A stretch of DNA of 64,000 bases from the NCBI RefSeq assembly GCF_900110925.1, contig NZ_FOFP01000002.1, positions 124,001 to 188,000 on the forward strand, read 5' to 3'. The position numbers were made by a program, and so were the translations under genes. The notes below the pieces were generated by a model that worked only from the letters and a program-made list of their open reading frames with translations, did not search any database and had not been told where the DNA came from. Source of the stretch: Pseudomonas cuatrocienegasensis. GTDB lineage: Bacteria; Pseudomonadota; Gammaproteobacteria; Pseudomonadales; Pseudomonadaceae. Shown here piece by piece: positions 17,351 through 24,181 of this stretch. Positions within the stretch are counted from its first letter, which is position 1, and each line of letters begins with the position of its first letter.

Positions 17351-18660
17351 GCCGCAGGTGCCTTCTCATCCGGTGCTGCGGGCTCGTCACTGGCGGGCAG
17401 TGGGTCGACCATCTGTTCTTGCACCACTTGCTCGTCGACTCGCGGATCGAGCGCGGCCACCAATGGCGAGCTGGTCATGTTCACCGGCATGGCGATGTGA
17501 TGCAGCGGCGCGTCATCGACCTGGTGCAAATGGGTCACATTGGCCGGCCGCACACGCCATACCAAAATCAACCCGCAGACACAGGCGAAGGCATACAGCA
17601 TGTTCGCACCCAGCAGGCGCATGAGCACGCCTGCCAGCAACGGACCGATACTTGCGCCCACCCCGAAGGTGACCAGCAAGGTCGCCGTCAGCGATACACG
17701 TCGATCACCCTCGACATGGTCATTGGCAAAGGCCACAGCCAAGGGATAGAGACTGAACATCAGCAAACTGACCAGAAAACCGCCACCGACCAACACTTCC
17801 AGCGGCGCCACCGGCATCAGCGCCAGCGGCAATGCAGCAATCGCCAGCAGTGCCGCGCAGCCACGGATCAACCAGACCCGATCATAGCGATCAGACAGCC
17901 AACCCAGCGGCCACTGGCCAACCAGCCCTGCCAGAATGCAACAGCCCATAAACAGACCAACCTGCTCGGTCGTCAGCCCCATACGCGTGGCGTACAACGG
18001 TGCCAGGCCATAGAACGAACCAATCAACAGACCAGCCACGACAATGGTGGTCAGCGACAAAGGCACCCGCTTGATAAAAAAGCGCAACTCCATCGGTGCT
18101 GGATGCAGAGGCGCCGGGTGCAGGCGCCGCGTCAGCGCGACAGGCACCAGGCACAAGGCAAAACACAGGGCAACCAGCATCAGCAGCTCAAGTCCCAGGG
18201 TCGGATGGATCACCAGCACCAACTGGCCAAGAATCAGGCCCAGGTAAGACGCCCCCATGTAACCGGCGAAGACCTTGCCACGCTGGCGGGACTCAGCCTG
18301 CTCGTTGAGCCAGCTTTCGATGACCATGTACTGACTCATCATGCCCAGACCAACCAGCATGCGCAGAAACAGCCAGCCCGGTAACCACTCGGTCAAACCG
18401 TGCCCAAGCACCGCCGCAGTCACCACGCCAGCGCAGGCAACATAAGCGCGGATATGCCCCACTCGGGCAATCAGCCGGTGTCCGACCTTGCCACCCAACA
18501 CCAGACCCAGATAGTTGGCGGCCATCAAGGCACCCACCCACAAGCCATCGACCGTATCCGCCAGACGCAGTGCCAGGTAGGTACTCAACAGCCCGGACCC
18601 TAGCAACATCAGCAGAGTGGCAACATACAGCGAACTAAAGGATTTCCAGATCATGCGCAT
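17347..18660 (-). CDS. MFS transporter (YcaD-like)
   Basis: This is a 437-residue membrane protein with about twelve hydrophobic segments. The N-terminus (MIWKSFSSLYVATLLMLLGS) and the loop YLGLVLGGKVGHRLIARVGH look like the YcaD subgroup of the major facilitator superfamily. The C-terminal tail of about 60 residues (from VRPANVTHLHQVDD) is hydrophilic, acidic and proline rich, longer than usual. AAGGAG lies upstream, just downstream of a strong terminator-like hairpin (18682-18717), so leader-controlled expression is possible. The ATG at 18654 is an alternative start. Substrate unknown; the operon context suggests a link to the two glycosyltransferase-like genes. Confidence 0.88.
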   Translation of the reverse strand: MRMIWKSFSSLYVATLLMLLGSGLLSTYLALRLADTVDGLWVGALMAANYLGLVLGGKVGHRLIARVGHIRAYVACAGVVTAAVLGHGLTEWLPGWLFLRMLVGLGMMSQYMVIESWLNEQAESRQRGKVFAGYMGASYLGLILGQLVLVIHPTLGLELLMLVALCFALCLVPVALTRRLHPAPLHPAPMELRFFIKRVPLSLTTIVVAGLLIGSFYGLAPLYATRMGLTTEQVGLFMGCCILAGLVGQWPLGWLSDRYDRVWLIRGCAALLAIAALPLALMPVAPLEVLVGGGFLVSLLMFSLYPLAVAFANDHVEGDRRVSLTATLLVTFGVGASIGPLLAGVLMRLLGANMLYAFACVCGLILVWRVRPANVTHLHQVDDAPLHHIAMPVNMTSSPLVAALDPRVDEQVVQEQMVDPLPASDEPAAPDEKAPAA

Positions 18661-18681
18661 GGGATAGCGGAGGGCTCCTTG

Positions 18682-18717
18682 AAATAAAAGAGGCCGCCTT
18701 GCGCGAGCATGGCGGCC
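18682..18717 (-). terminator. Intrinsic terminator upstream of the MFS gene
   Basis: On the minus strand GGCCGCC pairs with GGCGGCC around a 12-base loop and is followed by CTTTTATTT. The T run exists only on the minus strand, so the hairpin should stop transcripts coming from 18720-19100 before the MFS gene, whose start codon is 22 bases further on. Confidence 0.7.
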
Positions 18718-18870
18718 CTTGACCTAATTGAGATGAAACAGGCGGGCAGTCTGACCTCGCATCGCGTACTTGTCGCCCCTTGTGTGCGACAACCCAGACC
18801 CGTTTATGGTCACGTTGCAGCCTCAGTCTGCACTGCGAGCACTACAAGAGAATGACCTCACCGGCACATC
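18718..18870 (-). ncRNA. Candidate small RNA or transcribed leader (boundaries uncertain)
   Basis: On the minus strand this stretch contains a 7-bp perfect stem TTGTCGC/GCGACAA (18770-18792) and a GCAG/CTGC stem (about 18815-18830). It ends in the terminator at 18682-18717 without any coding frame. It could be a free small RNA or an attenuated leader of the MFS operon. I could not match it to tmRNA, RNase P RNA, 4.5S or 6S RNA by eye. The 5' end shown is a guess. Confidence 0.35.
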
Positions 18871-18996
18871 ATTGGGCGTCAGAGCATTGCTGGTGACCTA
18901 GCATTCGAGGAGTCCGACACCTAACAGTTCCAATACCCCTATCAGGCCCTTACTCACTCAGCGCAGCAGGCAAGTTACAGGGTAGCTGCAGTCCTC

Positions 18997-19069
18997 GGGT
19001 ACTTCGAGCCTGTACGGCAGCAGGCCAGTTGTCTGTCTGGCGCTACGCCAGGCCGGGTGTGGAGTACCC
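18997..19069. other. Potential multi-branch RNA structure
   Basis: GGGTACT (18997-19003) pairs with AGTACCC (19063-19069), enclosing two local hairpins: GCCTG/CAGGC (about 19008-19025) and CTGGCG-CTA-CGCCAG (19037-19051). The arrangement is that of a three-way junction closed by a 7-bp stem. The structure would form from either strand, and no gene is attached to it directly. Confidence 0.4.
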
Positions 19070-19372
19070 ACGAATTTGCCCCATGCACACAAACCAACCG
19101 AGTATCCAAAATTCCAAGTAAAGGGCGATCAACCGCCGCTCGATGACATATCCCGACACATCAATCAATTTAATCGATAGTTAGAATCGAGAAACCCAGT
19201 GTCATCGCAATATGGAATCAACCTGAAAAACCAGCCAAACCCCTTATCTAAAGCGGCTCAAGCCACTATCGACAGCATCGATTATTACCATTATCTATCA
19301 GAACTTCTTCATCGAATTTTCATGAGTAACATGGGCCCCGTACTCACTAATCGCCCCCACGAGGAGCCCGAG

Positions 19373-19885
19373 ATGAAAAAGCAAATTCTGACCAGCCTGA
19401 TCCTGGCCACCCTGTCCGCAAGTGCCCTGTCCTTCTCCCTGACTGCAGCAGCAGAAGACGGCTTCGATCGCACCAACATCAACCGTGTTGCTGAAGATGG
19501 CTACGACCGCACCAACATCAACCGCGTTGCTGAAGACGGCTACGACCGCACCAACATCAATCGCGTTGCTGAAGACGGCTACGACCGCACCAACATCAAT
19601 CGCGTTGCTGAAGACGGCTACGACCGCACCAACATCAATCGCGTTGCTGAAGACGGCTACGAGCGCACCAATATCAACCGCGTTGCTGAAGATGGCTACG
19701 AGCGCACCAACATCAATCGCGTTGCTGAAGACGGCTACGAGCGCACCAACATCAATCGCGTTGCTGAAGACGGCTACGAGCGCACCAACATCAATCGTGT
19801 TGCTGAAGATGGCTACGACCGTACCAACATCAACCGTGTTGCTGAAGATGGCGCTGACCGTGTAGGTGCTAACCGCACCAGCTAA
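19373..19885 (+). CDS. Exported protein made of 13-residue AEDGYDRTNINRV repeats
   Basis: Start at ATG 19373, with GAGGAG seven bases upstream; an in-frame 58-codon extension upstream has no coding character. The 170 residues are a 26-residue Sec signal peptide (MKKQILTSLILATLSASALS FSLTAA) and then nothing but repeats. There are ten consecutive 13-residue units AEDG(F/Y)(D/E)RTNINRV and a final degenerate unit AEDGADRVGANRTS. Cleavage after TAA or TAAA would release a mature protein of about 144 residues that is polar, with no cysteine and no membrane segment. Units 1-5 and 10 have D and units 6-9 have E at the sixth position. I do not recognise a characterised family; function unknown. It is monocistronic with its own terminator. 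Confidence 0.85.
   Translation: MKKQILTSLILATLSASALSFSLTAAAEDGFDRTNINRVAEDGYDRTNINRVAEDGYDRTNINRVAEDGYDRTNINRVAEDGYDRTNINRVAEDGYERTNINRVAEDGYERTNINRVAEDGYERTNINRVAEDGYERTNINRVAEDGYDRTNINRVAEDGADRVGANRTS
19451..19882 (+). repeat. In-frame 39-bp tandem repeat, 10 units plus one degenerate
   Basis: Ten 39-bp units run from 19451 to 19840, and the degenerate eleventh extends to the stop. Units differ mainly at synonymous third positions (AAC/AAT, GGC/GGT, GTT) plus the D/E switch. This indicates block duplication with ongoing correction rather than CRISPR-type repeats: there are no spacers. Confidence 0.95.
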
Positions 19886-19904
19886 GGGTTTGCACACGGC
19901 AGTA

Positions 19905-19936
19905 AAAAAACAGGCGCCCGTTGAGGCGCCTTTTTC
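19905..19936 (+). terminator. Rho-independent terminator after the repeat-protein gene
   Basis: AAAAAA, then AGGCGCC-loop-GGCGCCT, then TTTTT. The perfect 7-bp GC-rich stem with a six-base loop starts 27 bases after the stop. With the A-run on the other side it can also act for yceH coming from the opposite strand. Confidence 0.9.
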
Positions 19937-19947
19937 GTGCCTGGAAT

Positions 19948-20607
19948 TCAGCGACCGCCCGCTTCCAACTCGGCGATGCGCGCCTCGAGCGCAGCAAGGC
20001 GTGCATCCAGAGCTGCGAAGCGCTCATCATCCACGGCTGGCACGGCAACGCGCTCAGGCTGCGCCGCACGAGCCTCAAGCAGCGCCTGCAGCTCGGCCGG
20101 ATCACCCAGGGCATGGGTGTAACGATCCTCACGCTGACCGGCCTGGCGTCCCAGGTGTTGCGCAAGACCGCGACTGATAAGGCGTTCAAGGCTATGCTGA
20201 ACAGCATCCAGGTCTTCGAACTCATGCAGCCTGGCGCTGCGGCTGAGCAGCTCACTGAGCGTCTGCGGGCCGCGTAACAGCAGCAGGCCGACCAGTACGA
20301 CCTGCCCGGCAACCAACTCCAACGTCTTGTCTGCGCGCTGTTCCCAGCGATCCGCGCGGCTGCCCATCATCAAGCGCGCCAGGCCGCGCCCTTCGAGGCT
20401 GCGCAAGGCCTGGCCAACCGCCCCAGGCGCTAGGCTCATCAGCGGTTCGCGGCTGGTTTTCTGGTTACAGGCCAGTACCAGAGCGTTGAGGGTCAAGGGA
20501 TAGACCTCTGGCGTGGCGAACTGCTTTTCGATCAAGCAGCCCAGCACCCGTCCCTCGATGGCCGACAGGGGAGATTCGCTGAATACACTGGCAGGGAGAT
20601 CGGACAT
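19948..20607 (-). CDS. yceH: YceH family protein (DUF480/UPF0502)
   Basis: Start set at ATG 20607 ([20 protein letters not shown]), giving 219 residues, the family length. The [20 protein letters not shown] block followed by [15 protein letters not shown] is the conserved DUF480 winged-helix signature, with a second winged-helix half ([19 protein letters not shown]). The C-terminus is a coiled-coil-like segment ([20 protein letters not shown]). Tandem winged helices suggest DNA binding, but the molecular role of YceH is not settled. It converges on the repeat-protein gene and shares its terminator region. Confidence 0.93.
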   Translation of the reverse strand: MSDLPASVFSESPLSAIEGRVLGCLIEKQFATPEVYPLTLNALVLACNQKTSREPLMSLAPGAVGQALRSLEGRGLARLMMGSRADRWEQRADKTLELVAGQVVLVGLLLLRGPQTLSELLSRSARLHEFEDLDAVQHSLERLISRGLAQHLGRQAGQREDRYTHALGDPAELQALLEARAAQPERVAVPAVDDERFAALDARLAALEARIAELEAGGR

Positions 20608-20897
20608 GGGTATTTCCTGATAGTAAGAACGCGTCTGCCATTCTGGCCCACAACTGGCTCGCTGTGCAGCCGAAGCTCTGTGACGCCACGCCCCATGCTC
20701 CACCTGCTGCCATGTGCTAGAGTCGCGCGCTGTTTTTGCCGGGCCAAGCCACTGCGCCATACCCGGCCTCGCTGCACCGCCAGCCCAGTCGTCGTTTACG
20801 ACCCGCAATCCGGGCCACGTTACCGTGCAAATCACCCAGAATGATTTCACGGGCACCGGTTGCCGGGCTATTTCGCACACCTGCCGAGACACCTGTC

Positions 20898-22124
20898 ATG
20901 CCCACTATTGCACGCCCGCTGATTGATCTACTCAACCGCACCAGCCTGGTTCTGCAGATCCTTATCGGCTTGCTCGCCGGTATCGCCCTGGCACTGTTTC
21001 TCCCAGCTGCCGCACAGTCCGTCGCCTTCCTCGGCACGGTATTCGTGTCGGCGCTCAAGGCCGTGGCGCCGATCCTGGTATTCGTGCTGGTCGCCGCCTC
21101 CATTGCCAACCACCAACGCGGCGAACAGAGCCATATCCGCCCGATTCTGATGCTGTACCTGCTGGGCACCTTCAGTGCTGCGCTGGTCGCAGTAATTGCC
21201 AGTCACCTCTTCCCCTCCAGCCTCACGCTGGCGAGTAACAGCGCCGCACTATCGCCCCCTGGCGGTATCGCCGACGTGCTCAAGACCCTGTTGCTGAATA
21301 TCGTCGACAACCCAGTCAACGCCCTGCTGACCGGCAACTTCATCGGCATTCTGGCCTGGGCCATCGGCCTGGGTATCGCCCTGCGCCATGCCAGTGACGG
21401 CACCCGGCAGATGCTTGGCGACCTGTCGCAGGCGGTGACCTCGATCGTCAAGCTGGTGATTCGCCTGGCCCCCCTGGGTATCTTCGGCCTGGTCGCCGCG
21501 ACCCTGGCCGAATCCGGCATGGGCGCCCTGCTCGACTACGCCCACCTGCTCGCCGTACTGGTCGGCTGCATGCTGTTCGTCGCATTGGTCGTCAACCCGC
21601 TGATCGTGTTCAGCAAGCTGCGCCGCAACCCGTATCCGCTGGTGTTTATGTGCCTGCGCGAGAGCGGCCTGACCGCCTTCTTCACGCGCAGCTCGGCGGC
21701 CAATATCCCGGTCAACCTGCAGCTGTGCCAGCGCCTGGGCCTGCACAAGGAAACCTATTCGGTCTCCATCCCGCTGGGGGCCACCATCAACATGGCCGGC
21801 GCCGCCATCACCATCACCGTGCTGACCCTGGCCGCTGTCGAAACTCTGGGTATCGCCGTGGACCTGCCCACCGCCCTGCTGCTCAGCCTGCTGGCCTCGA
21901 TCAGCGCCTGCGGTGCATCCGGCGTGGCCGGTGGCTCGCTGCTGTTGATTCCACTGGCGTGCAGCCTGTTCGGCATCCCTAATGAAGTGGCCATGCAGGT
22001 AGTCGCAGTCGGCTTTATCATCGGCATCGTCCAGGACTCGGCAGAAACCGCCCTGAACTCCTCCACCGACGTGCTCTTCACAGCGGCCGTCTGCCTGGAC
22101 GAGGCGCGTACACAAAACGACTGA
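20898..22124 (+). CDS. sstT: Serine/threonine:sodium symporter SstT
   Basis: Start at ATG 20898 ([20 protein letters not shown]) gives 408 residues, the usual SstT length; a longer open frame upstream overlaps the yceH leader. This is a dicarboxylate/amino acid:cation symporter (DAACS) family protein, with eight hydrophobic segments and re-entrant motifs [19 protein letters not shown] and [20 protein letters not shown]. It imports L-serine and L-threonine with Na+. It stands alone, divergent from yceH, and is closed by a strong terminator. Confidence 0.95.
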   Translation: MPTIARPLIDLLNRTSLVLQILIGLLAGIALALFLPAAAQSVAFLGTVFVSALKAVAPILVFVLVAASIANHQRGEQSHIRPILMLYLLGTFSAALVAVIASHLFPSSLTLASNSAALSPPGGIADVLKTLLLNIVDNPVNALLTGNFIGILAWAIGLGIALRHASDGTRQMLGDLSQAVTSIVKLVIRLAPLGIFGLVAATLAESGMGALLDYAHLLAVLVGCMLFVALVVNPLIVFSKLRRNPYPLVFMCLRESGLTAFFTRSSAANIPVNLQLCQRLGLHKETYSVSIPLGATINMAGAAITITVLTLAAVETLGIAVDLPTALLLSLLASISACGASGVAGGSLLLIPLACSLFGIPNEVAMQVVAVGFIIGIVQDSAETALNSSTDVLFTAAVCLDEARTQND

Positions 22125-22140
22125 GGTCATACGCAAAACG

Positions 22141-22173
22141 AAAAAAGGCTTACGCAGTGCGTAAGCCTTTTTT
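22141..22173 (+). terminator. Rho-independent terminator after sstT
   Basis: A 15-base perfect stem (AAAAAAGGCTTACGC pairing with GCGTAAGCCTTTTTT) with a three-base loop lies 16 bases after the sstT stop. The T run is present in both orientations. Confidence 0.92.
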
Positions 22174-22202
22174 GGTTATGCCGTAGCTGGGAGCTGGCCT
22201 GT

Positions 22203-22260
22203 GTAGGAGCGAATTTATTCGCGATTGGGTCGCGAACATCGCGAATAAATTCGCTCCTAC
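22203..22260. repeat. Complete REP doublet (REPIN-like palindrome)
   Basis: Two perfect 22-bp inverted arms (GTAGGAGCGAATTTATTC... and its complement ending ...GAATAAATTCGCTCCTAC) flank a 14-base spacer. This is the intact form of the element seen decayed at 11325 and single at 26542. It lies between the sstT terminator and tRNA-Arg. Confidence 0.9.
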
Positions 22261-22299
22261 AGAGTGTTCAACAGTTAGCTCAGACATAACCTTTATGTG

Positions 22300-22374
22300 T
22301 GGTGTCCCCTGCTGGAGTCGAACCAGCATCTAGCCCTTAGGAGGGGCTTGTTCTATCCATTGAACTAAGGAGAC
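22300..22374 (-). tRNA. tRNA-Arg (anticodon CCT)
   Basis: The minus strand folds into a full cloverleaf. The acceptor GTCTCCT/AGGGGAC has one T-G pair, the D arm contains TTCAATGGATAGAA, and the anticodon stem AGCCC/GGGCT holds loop CTCCTAA with anticodon CCT. The T arm is GCTGG-TTCGACT-CCAGC, the discriminator is A, and CCA is encoded (22300-22302). It reads AGG codons. It stands alone between sstT and fan1, and no att-like repeat was seen. Confidence 0.95.
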
Positions 22375-22522
22375 AAAGGGCAGGACGCGCTTCGGCGTCA
22401 GCCGGGCGGCATGTTACCCAGCCGCGCTGGATTTGTCATGCCATCGCCCCTTCGATCCGTTGGCAGTTGCCAGGGCAGCGCCAGGCTGTTATCTGTATAT
22501 AAAACCAGTACTCGACCCCGCT

Positions 22523-24181
22523 ATGCACCCGACGCTCGACCCGGCCTTTTATTACCTCACCAACTTCCACAAGGTCCTTGCCTGGCTCACCGGCCACCAT
22601 GCCGACCTGCTGGCGGCTGACGAGCAGGCGTTCGTGGCGGCCTTCCAGACCCAGCCCGTAGTGTCCCAGGCATTGCTGGTGCGCCTGATCATGCGCAAAG
22701 GGCCACACTTTCGCCTGAGCAAGCTGCAGTATCCGGAGATTGGCTGTTGCGCCGCCGCGGCCGAGCCACTGATCGCCGCCGGCTGGCTGAGCACCCAGGC
22801 ACCCCTCGAGATCGAAACGCTGTGCAAGCTGCTGCGTAAAGAGGAGCTGCTGAGCACTTTTGCCGAGCAACTCGACAGCCCGCGCGCCAGCAAATCACAG
22901 GCGCAGGCCCTGCTGGTCGAGCAATACCCTGAATCGCGTTCGTTTTCTAACTGGTGCCCAGGCATCGACGAGCAGTTACTGAGCCTGACCATCGAGGCGC
23001 TGTGTGAGCGCCTGCGCCTGATGTTCTTTGGCAACCTGCGCCAGGACTGGAGCGAATTTATCCTCGCCGACCTCGGCATCCTGCGCTACGAGCCGGTCGA
23101 GTTGACCGCCGGCACCCGCGCCCTGGTCTGCCGCCAGGACCTGGACGACTACCTGTACCTGCAGCGTTGCCGGGAAGCGTTCGAGGCCGGTCAGCCGCTC
23201 GATACGCTGCTGGATGCCATCTTCGCGTGCCAAACGAACAGCACCTACGTGCTCCAGCGCCGTGCCAAACTGCTGTTTCGCGTGGGCCAGCAACTCGAGC
23301 GCGAGGCACGCCTGGAGGCGGCGCTGGCGGTGTACCAGGCCTGTGGTTATGCCGCAGCACGCCCGCGCCAGGTGCGGGTACTCGAACGTGCCGGGCACTA
23401 CCATGACGCCTATAACTTGGCCTGTGCGCTGCTGGCAGAGCCTCATAACGAAGCCGAGGTGCAGGCGCTGCAGCCGGCCATCACCCGCCTGCAACGCCAA
23501 CTTGGCCTGACCAGCGCCGCTCGGCGGCGGCGCGAAGCCAGCAGCCGTATCGACCTCAGCCTGCCCTACGCTGAAAACCAGCGGGTGGAGTACGCCGTGC
23601 GCGCCCACCTGAATGAGCCCCACGCGCCGGTGTATTACGTGGAAAACAGCCTGATCTGCAGCCTGTTCGGCCTGCTCTGCTGGCCGGCGATCTTCGCGCC
23701 GCTGCCCGGAGCGTTTTTTCACCCCTTCCAGAGCGGCCCGGCCGATTTGCTCAATAGCGACTTCTACAGCCGCCGCGCGGACTTGTTCGACAACTGCCTG
23801 GCCTTGCTCGACAGCGATGTCTACCAAGCCCGCATCCGCCAGACCTACGCCGAAAAATTCGCCATCCAATCGCCTTTCGTCTACTGGGGCGCGCTCAGCG
23901 AAACTTTGCTCGACCAAGCCCTGACCTGCTTACCGGCGGCGCACCTGCGCGCCTGGTTTCGCCGCCTGCTGAGCGATATCGCGGCCAACCGATGCGGCAT
24001 GCCCGACCTGATCCAGTTCTACCCGGCGCAACACCGCTATCGGATGATCGAGGTCAAGGGGCCAGGCGACCGCCTGCAAGACAACCAGCGGCGCTGGTTG
24101 GCCTTCTGTGCCGAACACGGCATGCCGGTCGACGTCTGTTACGTGCAATGGGCCGAGTGCGCCAAGCAGGCCGAGGCGTGA
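22523..24181 (+). CDS. fan1: FAN1-type structure-specific nuclease (VRR-NUC)
   Basis: Start at ATG 22523 (MHPTLDPAFYYLTNFHKVLA) gives 552 residues, close to the P. aeruginosa FAN1 length as I recall it. The C-terminal VRR-NUC domain has the PD-(D/E)XK core: GMPDLIQFYP with the metal-binding D, RMIEVKGPGD with E and K, and LQDNQRRWLAF. The middle contains helical repeat segments resembling the TPR/SAP-like organisation of FAN1 proteins. FAN1 cuts 5' flaps and helps resolve interstrand crosslinks. It overlaps the next gene by four bases (GTGA), so the two proteins are probably made together. Confidence 0.93.
   Translation: MHPTLDPAFYYLTNFHKVLAWLTGHHADLLAADEQAFVAAFQTQPVVSQALLVRLIMRKGPHFRLSKLQYPEIGCCAAAAEPLIAAGWLSTQAPLEIETLCKLLRKEELLSTFAEQLDSPRASKSQAQALLVEQYPESRSFSNWCPGIDEQLLSLTIEALCERLRLMFFGNLRQDWSEFILADLGILRYEPVELTAGTRALVCRQDLDDYLYLQRCREAFEAGQPLDTLLDAIFACQTNSTYVLQRRAKLLFRVGQQLEREARLEAALAVYQACGYAAARPRQVRVLERAGHYHDAYNLACALLAEPHNEAEVQALQPAITRLQRQLGLTSAARRRREASSRIDLSLPYAENQRVEYAVRAHLNEPHAPVYYVENSLICSLFGLLCWPAIFAPLPGAFFHPFQSGPADLLNSDFYSRRADLFDNCLALLDSDVYQARIRQTYAEKFAIQSPFVYWGALSETLLDQALTCLPAAHLRAWFRRLLSDIAANRCGMPDLIQFYPAQHRYRMIEVKGPGDRLQDNQRRWLAFCAEHGMPVDVCYVQWAECAKQAEA

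Larger units (their letters stand above)
18661..19372. other. 712-base region without a protein gene, rich in RNA-like structure
   Basis: No open frame here shows coding character. On the minus strand, a hairpin with T run (18682-18717) is preceded by further stems (18770-18792, 18997-19069, 19037-19051). The part 19080-19372 is AT-richer and leads into the repeat-protein gene. A possible -10 element (TAGAAT, about 19180) and a clear GAGGAG Shine-Dalgarno (19361-19366) lie there. Confidence 0.6.

Noticed and set aside
18682-19080. tmRNA, RNase P RNA, 4.5S or 6S RNA in the structured intergenic region
   Set aside because: The conserved core sequences I know for these RNAs are not present on either strand. 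Only a generic small-RNA or leader hypothesis remains.
19451-19882. CRISPR-like regular repeats
   Set aside because: Units are contiguous with no spacers, are in frame, and follow a signal peptide; no cas genes are present.
19298-19897. A 199-codon open frame on the minus strand and a 126-codon frame in another plus frame across the 39-bp repeats
   Set aside because: A stop-free repeat unit of 39 bases stays open in other frames by its periodicity. Neither frame has a Shine-Dalgarno or signal peptide, whereas the chosen frame has both.
22203-22260. Terminator
   Set aside because: The palindrome has no T run and is identical to other REP copies; the real sstT terminator is at 22141-22173.
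22300-22374. tRNA-Arg as an integration site for an island carrying fan1 and the helicase
   Set aside because: No duplicated tRNA 3' end, integrase gene or change of composition is seen, and neighbours on both sides are core-type genes.
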